A stretch of DNA of 64,000 bases from Monosiga brevicollis MX1 (Eukaryota; Opisthokonta; Choanoflagellata; Craspedida; Salpingoecidae): positions 1,011,752 to 1,075,751 of the forward strand of contig NW_001865048.1 of NCBI RefSeq assembly GCF_000002865.3, in the 5' to 3' direction. The position numbers were made by a program, and so were the translations under genes. Under the pieces are notes generated by a model that was not told the origin of the DNA, did not search any database, and was given only the letters and a program-made list of their open reading frames with translations. Numbering within the stretch: the first letter of the stretch is position 1; every line of letters starts with the position of its first letter. Below, piece after piece: positions 37,396-48,354 of the stretch.

Positions 37396-37574
37396 GCGGC
37401 CCCGTGCGCTGCAGGTCATGGACGAATGGCGAGCGGGGTAAAGGGAGTCTTTGAATGCACATTGAGGTGTCCTCGCTATGGCTTGATTTGCATGTTGGTG
37501 GCAAGTCTTGACCTCACTGTTGCTGGCGGACCAACGGCTGAGGTAGAAGTGATTGAAGTTTCCGCAACTGCGAC
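35960..37574. promoter_or_regulatory. Long divergent 5' region of tdh and the histidine phosphatase gene
   Basis: About 1.6 kb separates two divergent starts. It holds a GA tract (36178-36230), two AT-rich stretches (36235-36350 and 36650-36790) around a GC-richer core, a large CAGAGA-type minisatellite, and an A28 run at 37363-37390. I found no coding exon that I trust; open frames in the repeat are artefacts. Promoter role is from position only. Confidence 0.45.
36951..37261. repeat. Hexanucleotide GAGACA/GAGACG minisatellite
   Basis: Two blocks of purine-rich hexamer repeats (36951-37012 and 37073-37261) are separated by a short unique piece. Variants GAGACA, GAGACG, GAGATG and GAGGCA alternate. 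All frames stay open, giving poly Glu-Thr or Arg-Asp translations. Confidence 0.9.
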
Positions 37575-39525
37575 ATGGCTGTCGGCACGTTTGTGGCGAC
37601 CCTGCTGTATTGGCTGGGTGGGGCCCTGCTCTTGGTGGCCGCCTACTTTTGCGCCTGGCTCCAATATCATCATGATGTCTTTGTCTACAAGACCAAGTAC
37701 GCTCGGCAATTCAGTCAGCTTCCCCTGTTTCTGAAGGATTTGCAGTCGAAGAGCTGTCATGGCAGCTCACGGTGGATTTGTGCTGATGTTGTGCGGTGGC
37801 AACCACGCTCACTGGTAGATGTAAGGACAAGAAATGGGCCAAGCCCGATGACTACTCCACCATCATTGCCAACCTGCAGCCCATCGCCACCAAAAAGGTT
37901 GGGATGCCTACGTTGGTTTTGCCCCTAATTTCCTAAGCACTACAGCCTGGCATTATTTTAGCCACCGCCCTGTGCCCTCATCTACTCATTTTTTTAATGT
38001 GCTGTGCTTGGCAGCTCTACTTTATCCGCCACGGCGAGTCGACCTGGAACGTCACCTTCAACCGCGACAAAGTTACCTTCATCTTCCGCCTCATCTACTC
38101 TTGCGTCTACGATGCCTACCTGACCCTAACCCAGAGCGACTCGTGGTTCATTGACTCCCCCCTCTGGTACTACTGCGAATCGGCCGCTGCAAGCCCTGCA
38201 TCACGCCCCTCCCCCTCCCCCTTTTTTAGATTGATGGTCCACAAGCCATATGTATTCATACTCATACTCTGATCTTGCGCTATGCTGCGTGTCCCGTGCG
38301 GGTGCTGTCATCCATTCATCGCAGTGCCACTGGTGTGGAGCAAGCCGACTCGGCTCGCCAGTACATCAAGGCTAAACACACAACCAGCGACCACGTACGA
38401 TGCGCATCCTGTCGCCAGAACTTGTGCTTGAGCATGCGTCCTCATTGCTTGCTCGTTACAAATGGCCTTGCGATGTGAAGGCCAAGTTTTTGCACGATGG
38501 CCGCGCCATCCTGGTCTGCTCCAACCTCCGTCGCTGTCTGAGCACCGCCATCGTTGGTCGGTTCAATTGCCCGCTCTTCCCGCTCTGCCACGCCCGCATC
38601 GACATAGTGCAGATCCTTCTGCAACCGCCTCACGCATGCACCATATGCACCCTGCCTTGACACGCTGCTGGGCATTTTATAATCACCACAGCCCTGTATG
38701 ATCGGTTGAAGCGCTCTGAGGAGAAGCTCGTCATCTTGCCTTGGCTCCAAGAAATTACCAACAATCCCGACTCAGTCAGCATCACCCCGGCCTTTACCTT
38801 ACCTCGCCCATCGTGGTTTGACCGCAACGCACCCATCATGAAGCCCTTCGACATGAACAAGTCATATGCCACCATGCTGGACCCCACCGAGAACTTTGGA
38901 AATAAGCCGGTCAAGGGCAATGGCAAGCAGCGGATCGATGCATTCAATGAGGTACCAGCGCTCTACTGCATTCGTCTTATACTGGTGCGCCTCTTCTCGA
39001 TCATTCTGCTCGATATTCTCACCCTTTGTCCTGGCTCTTCTTTGTGGTAGTGGCTGTTCTCCGATGCTGTGGACACCGACACGGTGGTCCTGTGCGGACA
39101 CTCTCTGTGGTTTATGTCCTATTTCAAGGAGTTTTTGCCCCTCGACTCAAATGTACGTGTCGAAAAAGATGCACCTCACTAACATGTACAGCGCCCTTTT
39201 TGCAACACCCTCATACTGCCATCCCCACTCCAACTCATGCTCACCATAGCACCCTAGCAAGAAAAAGAAAATGAAGAATGGTGCCATTGTGTACTTGCAA
39301 GTCAGCCTTTACGAAACTCAGCAGGGCAAGGTGAGATTGGATTTGAGTGGCCTTTTTCCGCAAACCATTCACATCATAGCCACCCAATGACGAAACAGTT
39401 GCCACCCCTGGCTTCTCCTTGTCTGTGCTCACAACATAGCGTACCTTGCTTGCTTTTGTTTGTAGCGCTTCTATCGTGTCATGCCGGACACGATTGAAGA
39501 AGTCCATCTGGGCTTTAAAAAGTAG
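37575..39525 (+). CDS. Membrane-anchored histidine phosphatase (PGAM-like)
   Basis: Members of this superfamily use a phospho-histidine intermediate. The start at 37575 gives an N-terminal hydrophobic segment, about residues 8-30 (LLYWLGGALLLVAAYFCAWL), that should act as a signal anchor. The core begins at about 38014 with LYFIRHGESTWN, the RHG motif with catalytic His. Later exons give GVEQADSARQYI, LVCSNLRRCLSTAIVG (the S-x-L-x-R-x-x-x-T-A signature), WLQEITNNPDS and VVLCGHSLWFMSYF (second catalytic His). The last exon ends VMPDTIEEVHLGFKK, stop 39523-39525. All core residues are present, so an active phosphatase or mutase is expected. The substrate is not indicated. The anchor orientation suggests attachment to ER or another endomembrane. 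It converges on the RhoGAP gene with a 253-bp spacer. Confidence 0.83.
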
Positions 39526-39778
39526 AGTTGGGTCATGAATCAAATGTTGCGCGTGCGTGTCACTGTGGACGTTCCCCATCTGCTACTAGTTTACCCTTGG
39601 CGCACGCAGCATCCGTCAGAACCCACTGTCTCCCGTCGTACGTCGTCTTTTGACGCAGCGAACCATCCAGCAATAATGGTTGATGGGAGCCGCATATGTT
39701 CTTCACGTCAATTAAAAACAAGGCTTTGTGAACAGAGCGTAGTCAACAACTAGCATCATTTCAGGCTGGCATATGCAT

Positions 39779-42700
39779 CTAAGCGCGACTTTGTTGGTTT
39801 CGAGCGGGTGGCAACCGATCGTAGTCGTCTATCACCCCGAAGCCCTCGAATTCGTCTGCTTCATCCAAGCTAGCGAGCACCAGACTGGCATTGCCCGGCT
39901 CCAAGCTCAGGCGTCGGGGGCTGAAAGACATTGATGGCGTGGGCGTGTTTGGATCCGATGCCGTGGAACCTGGCTCAGAAGAGTTGGCACTCGGCTCGGG
40001 TAAGTCAGGCAATGGCATATCATCTAGCAGGCGCACGGAGTCACCGCGATATGTAAAGTCTGCCTCCACCATGGAGACGATGCGTTTGCGCATGGAAGCT
40101 CGCGACCGGGAGTTTGTTCGCAGCGGTGCGAGTGACTGTACTCGACCATATGCCCCATCTTCCAAGCTGAGATCATTCACAGCTTCGGCCAAAGGCGCAG
40201 CCTGTGATGTCATGTCCTGCAGTGGATCGTCATCGTACAGGAGCTCCTGCACCAGAGGGCGATGCGCCTGATGATCGCCGCGTGTTGCGACGCGTTCGAG
40301 GGGGGCCTCGTACATGTGGTCACCGGGATCTGACACAGGGGTTTGGGTTGTTGACGTGGGTCTGGGTTCAACTGGCGGTGCAATGGTGGCTGCGGCAGGC
40401 ATGCCGTTTGCCGTGGGCTCGTTCAGATCAACAACCACCGTGTTGAACAGCGAACCCACGTGTTTGATGAGATACTCTCCTAATGAATGCAGCATATGAA
40501 ACATATGAGATGCGCCAACAGCAGGACAATGCAGCACACAAGGTTTTTCTCAATCGTTGTTTCACACGCACCGACAGCAGCAAACTTTTCGTGTTGCAAG
40601 GCAAGGAATGTCGGGTCATTTTCAGGCAGGAGGCTGGGTGCCAGTGAGATGGACAGTGCTGCCGCAGACATGCGGTTTTGGGCACTTCGTAAATGCACGC
40701 TGCGAGCAAGATCAGAAGAGGATTGGTGAGGTCAGCGGAGGACGGCGAAGTTCAACGGAGGACTCCTAGTTTCCCCATTCTGCTTCAATGTGAACAATCG
40801 CTCCAGTAACGAGGCACCTTACCGATGAAAATGGGTTAACAACACTTGTAAAACGGCACGGTTATCTGTTGGCAAGTGAGCCAAAATGGCCTTGGTTTCG
40901 GTCATTCGCGAAGGCTCGGGCGAATCTGCGAGCACCCAACGGACGATATCACCAAATTGTAGCAAAGAGGGCGCAGATGCAGTAGATGAATGAATGGGTC
41001 ATCACTCAAATTCAAATCAAACGCCTGGCTGTTACTCCACAAGCGGGGGCCTCTGAGCCTCACCAATGGTGCGCAACAGCTTCTTGACAGTTGGGTTGTC
41101 AATGATGGGTGGTTGCATATCCTTGCAGATTTGCTTAATGGCTGAGCAAAGATCCTTGTGGTCGGCTTTTTCCAAAGCTGTTTTCTGTTTGGCAACATCC
41201 TTTTTCTTAATCATAGCCACCAAGGCGCGCACGACATTTGCATCGCCCGGCTCACTGCATGCAAAATTTACCCCCGCGCCAATACATTGAACGAGAAACA
41301 GCAATTTATGCGTGAGCAGGACATGCAAACAAACTGCAAGGCAGGTTTGTTTGCAGATGATCCCTGATTGCAGGCACAGCCTCACCGATACAGGCCTTCT
41401 TCAGCGAGACCTTTGATCTCTAGGACACGGATGGCTCGCTGCAAGAAGGCAACTGCTTCTGGGTCGAGCATGGACTTGTCCCTATGTAACGCGTCATTTG
41501 GGGGAGATTAGAGGAGGGACAGGCTTCAGCAGGGGCCAGATTGACACGTTAAAGATGCACATCCGAGGGGCGGGGTCAGCCCAACTTCTTGGCGCGGGTG
41601 CCTCGACGAATGCGAACAGTCTTGACGGGAGAAGCACCACCCAGTACAAGCGCCCATTTAGTTCGTGCTTGCGGTGTTGGCGTCTATGCAATCGCAGTCG
41701 AGTGAGCTGGCACGCAGAACCTTGCCGAGTCTCCGTGGCGGGGCGGACGGCGTACTTGAATGAGAATGTTGTCCTCCTCGCTAGCACAGACAATACGAAG
41801 ACAGTTGTGACGCTTGATCTCGTCGCTGGCCTCTTGCACGCAAGTTCGGACGGCAACATGTTTCAACTGGAAAAACGGTGGTGAAAGCTCATCAGAGACA
41901 TGTATGTCCATGTATGTCCATGTATCACCTGTATGCCTGTGAAGCGGTGCCCAACATTGGACCATGAAATGGACCCACCTCGTCGAGTGTGTTTGGGTCA
42001 AAAAGTGTGAGGCTGCGGGTGCTGGGCGAGAATTTTGCCCAGACGCGGATCCACTTGGAACTACTTTTGACACCGAGATCTTTGCCAAACACGAACAAAT
42101 AGCCACCGTGAACACCACTGGTAACCTCATCTGCATTCTGAGGCCCGTAGATAGAGTTGTGAAGCTAGGCACGGCAAGGAAATGGTGTCGGGTGAGGCGA
42201 CATGATTCACGGGCGTCAACATTCCATCAGTGACATGGGCAGAAAGTGTGGAGGGAACACCAACCTGCTTGGCAATGAGGGGCCGCAAGGCGTCCTTGGC
42301 TTTGACGCTTTCGTGCATGGAAGCAATGCCTTCGCTGAGCTGCTCCAATTGTGAGGCCACCGCGTCACGATGGTAATGACACTGCATAGACATGGTGTGT
42401 GGGTTGAATGCGGAGCGCCGGTAAACTCTGCAACAGGAATCCGGCCTATTGAAGCGCACCATGCACTCATACCTTGTCCCAATAGTCTTGGTACCCTTCC
42501 ACAAGGCGATCTAACTAAGCGGCGCAGGGGTACATGTGTGTGTTGTGCGCTATCTAACAAAACATGGGTCTCAACAGAGCGGCCAAGCAAGGCAAGACTG
42601 GCTCTCATTGATCTACCTCATCGGCCAAAAAGATGCGACGCATTTGCACCAGGCTGTTGAGACCAGTGGCATGGGCCACGCTACTGGCTAGTGCAGCTTT

Positions 42701-43593
42701 ACCAAGGTATGTCAGCTCATTCTCGCGCTGAGCACGCACCACAGCACAACGAGCAAGTGAAGCCGATGCCCATCCGTTGTCGGTTACAATCACATGTGAC
42801 TCGTGCCAGCAGAGCTATCTGAGCGGTTCGACATCAGATGTACCTTCTCCATCTCCTCCTCGTCTTCCTTGGGCTTGTAAGTATTGGCATGCGTATCCTC
42901 CGCTGATTCGAGGCGTTGACGAGTTTCCTGCGTTTCCGTGCTCAAACGCTATGTGCCAAAAACAGGAGATTCCATCAGAGCAAGAGCATGGAATGAAGTT
43001 GCCCACGAGGCGAGGCTGAACAAACGGTGATGGCGTGCAAGCTCTTCACCTGGATCTGAGCCAGGCAGGAGGATCGGAAGCGACCAATATTGCGCTGCAT
43101 GTCTCGCAATCCTGAGGCAGCCACATCCTGTACATTCAATCCCATTTTGAGAATGCTGGTGTAGGCTTCTGGGGCTTCATCCAGGAGCTGTTCGCGGGCC
43201 GTTATGGAGGCCGCCGGCTGTGGCATGTTGTTGATCAAATCACAAACAGCCTCCATGGATTGCTGGTAGGCTGCATGAGCTCAAGGACAGAGAAGAGAGG
43301 TTAGATGCGTAAAAGCCAGATTCACAGGCCGGGTAATCTGATGTCAGCCGGGCTCAGACGTACTCTTCCAGGCCGCATGAGCATCTGCACAGCTTGTCGC
43401 TAGCGAATCGAGCCAGGCGTCGTACGGCTGCACTTGGCTTTCATGTTGCGTCAGCGATCGCAAGAAGCGTGGATGATCCTTGATGTAGGCTTTGAGATCA
43501 ATCTACAGGAGAGGCCCACGCGTATGGTCAAGGCAACAGTCTTCCCAGTAGGCCAGAGCTGGCGGCGCACAGCATGCCACATACCTCCTCCAT
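39779..43593 (-). CDS. BAR-PH-RhoGAP protein (GRAF/oligophrenin-like)
   Basis: This should be a membrane-curvature-sensing GTPase-activating protein for Rho-family GTPases. The short first exon, with start at 43593, joins to IDLKAYIKDHPRFLRSLTQH, comparable to the GRAF N-terminus. The BAR-like helical region spans about 43.5-42.3 kb and includes SVAHATGLNSLVQMRRIFLA and VEGYQDYWDK. A PH-like domain follows at 42.1-41.8 kb (GGYLFVFGKDLGVKSSSKWI and HNCLRIVCASEEDNILIQ); its end near 41.6-41.7 kb could not be spliced with confidence. The RhoGAP domain has IKGLAEEGLYR joined to EPGDANVVRALVAMIKK (about 41.4-41.2 kb; the Arg of GLYR is the arginine finger), then LPTDNRAVLQVLLTHFHR (about 40.9 kb) and ALSISLAPSLLPENDP (about 40.6 kb). 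The tail (40.4 kb to the stop 39779-39781) is Ser/Pro-rich and acidic. I see no SH3 domain, unlike GRAF1. Confidence 0.8.
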
Positions 43594-44342
43594 CTCGGCG
43601 TTGCTGCGCCAACGGAGCGCGTTCCGGAGAAAGACTGCCCTGACCACCTCAACTCAACCCCGTACCCTATGGGCTCTAAGACCACCTCGAAAATATCACA
43701 AGAAAATGAAAAGTGCCTCACTTCCCCCTACTGACGCCGCCGCCGCCACGACCACAATGGCCACTGCCGCTGCCACTGCCGTTTGCCGTCGCGATCTGTC
43801 GACAAGGGAAATGACGCCGAAGATGAATGCAGTGACGATAACCGTTTCATTTTTTATCTGACATTTTGTCTTTTGTTGTTGCACACGTAACGTCAACCTT
43901 TTTTGGCCCTGTTCTCGTCTCTGAGTCAGAGCCATCTTCTGCGTTCATCTCTGACTTTGTTGATCATCTCGGCGTCTATCTCTATTCCGACTGACATTCT
44001 GCTGTGGCTTTGTCAAGGTCTTCAGACACCATCTCTCGGAATTTTCCACAATCAACCCCTGTCTCTGAACCGGACTGTCTCATCCCTCTCCGTCTCTCTC
44101 TCTCTCTTTTTTTTCTTCCTTTCTGCTCCGTCGGCTGATTTTTGATTTTTTTTTTTGAATCTGTCGCTGCGCGCGCGCTGTTGGAGCTGAACGGGTGGCG
44201 TACTCATGCCCAGAGTCTTGATGGCAAGAGGCAGCGGTTGCATTTCTTTTTTTGGTTACAGTGGTGCGTTGGCAGTCGTGGTCTCGATTGCTTTGGGAGG
44301 CAGTGATTTGCATGTGAATTGCCGCCATCACCCATCGTGAGC
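43594..44342. promoter_or_regulatory. Divergent 5' region of the RhoGAP and lipase genes
   Basis: Two genes start outward from this spacer. A CT tract lies at about 44085-44109, followed by T-rich sequence to 44155. No exon was supported in the stretch, though an extra 5' exon of either gene cannot be excluded. Confidence 0.4.
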
Positions 44343-47300
44343 ATGGACCCAAACGATGGGGTGGCAAATGCACCCGAGGACTCGCACAAGGCACGGCGGC
44401 AAAGCCGCCGTGAACGCCGAAGAAGCAAGCGGTCTGCCGCGAAGGGTTCCAATGGGAACTTGTCCAAGGAACCTGATGGGGATGCAGAGGAGTTCTTTTT
44501 TCTGTTGCCTAATGGCCAAGCCATTGCAGAGCCTGGCGCGGTCGCCCCGAGCATCACGAGTCATGAGAGCACACCCCAGGCCCACGCCGCAGATGGCAGG
44601 CCTTTCAGCGCAGATGAACTGGAGGACACGACGAGTGCCCTGCTAGCTGTGGCACACGACTATGAACCCGTGTCTCCACGCACCTCTGTTTCGGCCGCGG
44701 CTGCAGATCAGCCCCGGGCCCCAACACCGCCTCCGGCCGAAAGCGTCGCAGCCTTGACCGTAACGTTGGCCCTGCGCACCGGCGTGGCCGAGGCGCAGCG
44801 TATAATCCAATACCAGCATGAGAGCGACCACGCCCTCAACAAGCTGTTGCACCACGCCACTCAGCTGCAATCCAACCTTCAGAATGCCGCTGAGACCCTC
44901 GGCCGGCGTCTCAACTCACCCATCTCGCCTCAAGCGGCCAAGCGAGGAAGCATTGATAGCGAAAGCATCCAACAAAACCTCACCACGCTCTTCTTGGCCA
45001 TTCAAAACATTCTTGGCAACCTCCACGTCCTCCTCCACGAGATGCCCATCGTCATCCAGGCCGCCATTGAAAACGACTACAGCTTGGCCTGCTGTGCCAA
45101 CGGCTATCGTAGCCTGCTTCGTGTTTTGGAACGTGCTATCGACACCTTGCAAGCCTGGTTGCAAGACTATCTTGCCAGCTCCGAACGAGCCAGCGTCATC
45201 AGCCTTACCGCTGCTCGCTTTGACGAGTTTGGCGTCAAAATGTTCAAAACCCTGATGAGGGTCTACTCGTACGCTGCACGGCTGGCTGAAAAAACCAAAG
45301 GCTCTTTATTCCTGGACTTGACAGAGGTTTGACTCGCGTGGCCTACTTTGAGTCTGATTCGCCGAATATGCAACCTCACTCCAGCACAATCACATCTTAA
45401 CTGGCGCGACATGTTCTATAGGATCCGCTGCGCGCCAACATCCTGCGCGAACTTGAGTCGAGCCAACGGGAATGCTTCTACGGTCGCTATTTTGGGTTCT
45501 ACTACCCTTCAGAAGTGCAACAAGTCTTGCAAGTGCGTTCAAGTGCTTTCTCGTGAACAGAGGCCTTTTGGTTTTCATCGTGCAAGTCTGCGATCCGCCT
45601 CTCGCGCCGACGTTTGCCACGCGCTCATAGATTAAGTGTCCTCTGGCTGTCGACCATCCAAATTATCTAGACCATTGGACTGGCGCTTGTCTCATACAGC
45701 CATGGCAACCGTTCCCGCACGTCCACCGGCGCCTTTATCTCTTCGCTGGCCAGCGGTGTTCACTACTGGACCAAGTACGTGGCCCTGCCATCTGAGCGGA
45801 TTGTGCTTTCTTTGTCCCGTCGCGGCCAATCGGTCCATCTGGTTCTCAACGTGTGTCTTTGCGCTGGTATTCCCTTCATGATCAGACCCAATGAGATGGC
45901 TAAACGCTTTATTGAGTACACGAGCCCGGCCAATGCGTCCTTTACCAAGCAGTTTTGGGGCCTACTTGACACTACCTTGGCTCGACATTGGGGCAAGGTT
46001 GTGGGTCCCGCTCTTACCGTTAGTGGGCTAACCGCCTGCAGGCGCTATGCTTGCTTCTTGCACCAACCCATCCAACCCGGCCCCCTCGCCCTTCTCAATA
46101 TGTTGCTGTTGGTGATATGACCTTCTTTCTTTTCCTTCTGTGTTTGTGGTTTGCAAATGGTGCAGGTGAACCATACGTTTCAAATTCCTGTGCGAGAGGA
46201 GGAACTGGAGCGCATCGTTACAGATGAAAACTTTGCCCTTGTTGAGAGTTTGGACCTGGACGCCGGTATTTTTGCCGAAGCGTCAGCCACCATTAATGTT
46301 CCGAGCCAGCCGGGGGAGATTAGCAAGGGGCGCATGTATGTTCCCCACGAAGGAGACGTGGTCTACAGTGGCTCTCAGATGCTCCGCGTGCAGACGTCAG
46401 ACGTCATTGAGCGAGGCACCGGCGCCTGGGTCCTGATTTCCACCCAGGATGCCACAGCTAAAGCTACCCCGTCGCCCTCCGCGCTCGAGTCGTTGCGTGA
46501 GGCTGCAGGCTTTGCCGAAGCAGCCAGCAGCACCGGTACACGCCACGCCAAGCTGCCACCTCCACCTATCCACGACCCCCAGGCAGCCTCACCTCATCAC
46601 ATCAAGCAGCCCCATCCCCGGCCATTGGCTCTGCCCCCCGGGCTTGATCGCTTCATTGAAGACAATGACACATGGATTTTGAACCAGATGACCGGAGATG
46701 GGTTTGATGCCACCACAGTCTCGGTGCGGCTCCTCTCTCATTTGGGTATCCAGCACCAGATTTATAACGAAGACATCAACAGCAGCCGCAGTCGTGGTGC
46801 ACCGACCGCCCGTGGCTTGATTATTCACTGCCATGGCGGTGGATTTGTCGCTCAATCCTCGCAGTCCCACGAGATGTACCTACGCCGCTGGGCCAAAGTC
46901 CTGCGCACGCCCATTCTTTCGATCGACTACTCTCTTGCCCCCGAGCATCGCTATCCCACGTACGATTGTTCTCAGCGCGCGTTACATGACGTTTTTCTTC
47001 GCGGCTTGTCTCCCCACAGCTAATTCGGCCAATCTCTGCTCTTGTCCTTTGATATTTTATTTATTTTTTATTTATTTTTTTTTTTGGCACGCGCCTTTTT
47101 GAATTGTTTCTTTACATTCACCTTTGTATTCCTTCACCTTTCCTCGACCATAGGGCGTTGCAAGAAGTGGTTTACGCCTACCGCTGGGCCATCACCCATG
47201 CCACCCGTCTTGGGTCGACGGCCGAGCGCGTCATTGTGGTGGGCGACTCGGCCGGAGGCAATCTCGTCACCGCGCTTGCACTGCGGTGCATTGTGGAGGA

Positions 47301-48008
47301 CTTTCGTCTCCCGGATGCCGTCTTTGCCATCTATCCAGCCCTCGAGACACGGTTTCATCTGTCCCCGTCTCGCCTCTTGAGCGTCATGGACCCTCTATTA
47401 CCTGAAGGGGTGCTGCGCAGCTGTTTGGAGGCCTACACGGGTCATGAGGCAACCACCTTTGACACCACCGACCCTTTTCTCAGTCCTCTTGTCGCGAGCG
47501 ACGCTTTGCTGCAACGGTGCGCACCCAACTCGCTCTTCGTTCTTCGTTCTTCCTTTTTTTTTATAATTTTTGTTTTTATCAAGCCTTCCAACTAACCCTT
47601 CCAACCGACCCTTGTGCCTATTCACGAGCCTCATCATCGCTGCATGCGCCTGCCAGTCTTCCACCCATGTATCTACTCGCAGCAGGGCTGGATCCATTGC
47701 TTGATGATAGCATCATGTTTGCTCGACGCCTGCGTGACCTTGGATGTCCGGTCCATTTACGAGTCTTCAACAGCGTTCCCCATGGCTTTCTCAGCCTGCC
47801 GCGTGCTGGAGTAGACATTGAAGAGGCCAACGACTATTGCATCGAGAAAATGCGAGAAGTGTTGGCCGAGGTCATCAACATGACTCCACATCATCGGCGC
47901 GGAACCATGGGTCCTGAGAACCCGGTGCGCCATCCCTACCGCGACCTTCGTTTGAGCGTGGTTGAGGATGATCTCCAAGACGCCCTGGCAGCTAGTTTGG
48001 CCACGTAA
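44343..48008 (+). CDS. LIPE: Hormone-sensitive lipase
   Basis: This is a cytosolic or lipid-droplet esterase that hydrolyses diacylglycerol and cholesteryl esters in animals. The start at 44343 ([13 protein letters not shown]) opens a charged low-complexity leader of about 130 residues. The HSL N-terminal domain follows: [38 protein letters not shown] and [12 protein letters not shown]. The alpha/beta-hydrolase domain has [20 protein letters not shown] (oxyanion hole), [31 protein letters not shown] (catalytic Ser), [40 protein letters not shown] (catalytic Asp) and [10 protein letters not shown] (catalytic His). The stop is at 48006-48008. The long regulatory module that mammalian HSL has between the MDPLLP and LDPMLDDS regions is absent. 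A Ser/Ala/Pro-rich insert sits upstream of the HGGGF motif. The catalytic set is complete. Confidence 0.93.
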
Positions 48009-48354
48009 GCCGAAGCTGTGCTTGGTTCAAATCGGCCTCTTGTTCATTTGCCAGTGGCGAGCAGAACTTTGTGTCTTCCGTGTTTCCGAAATCCTTGATG
48101 TCTTTTGTCTGCGACAAAGTGATCATTCGAATCGATGCCCCGTCTTGGATTGTCTTGGTCGACCGGGATGTTTTTACATTTGCTGCTCGTCTCTGATTTC
48201 CCTCCTTTTGTTCTCTTCTTCACTGATTATGTGGAGTCTGTTCGAGTCGCGACATTTGAATTCACTGACTGATCACATGCAAAACAACAAAAATCACAAA
48301 AATGGACCTTGTCTAGCACAAGCTCATGCACCAAGAAGCAAACGACGTTCAGAT
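48009..48354. other. Convergent spacer of the lipase and beta-mannosidase genes
   Basis: This is 3' flanking sequence of two convergent genes. No coding exon and no GA/CT tract is seen. Confidence 0.5.

Noticed and set aside
38118-38132. Telomere-like CCCTAACCC
   Set aside because: A single occurrence inside the coding exon of the histidine phosphatase, not a telomeric array.
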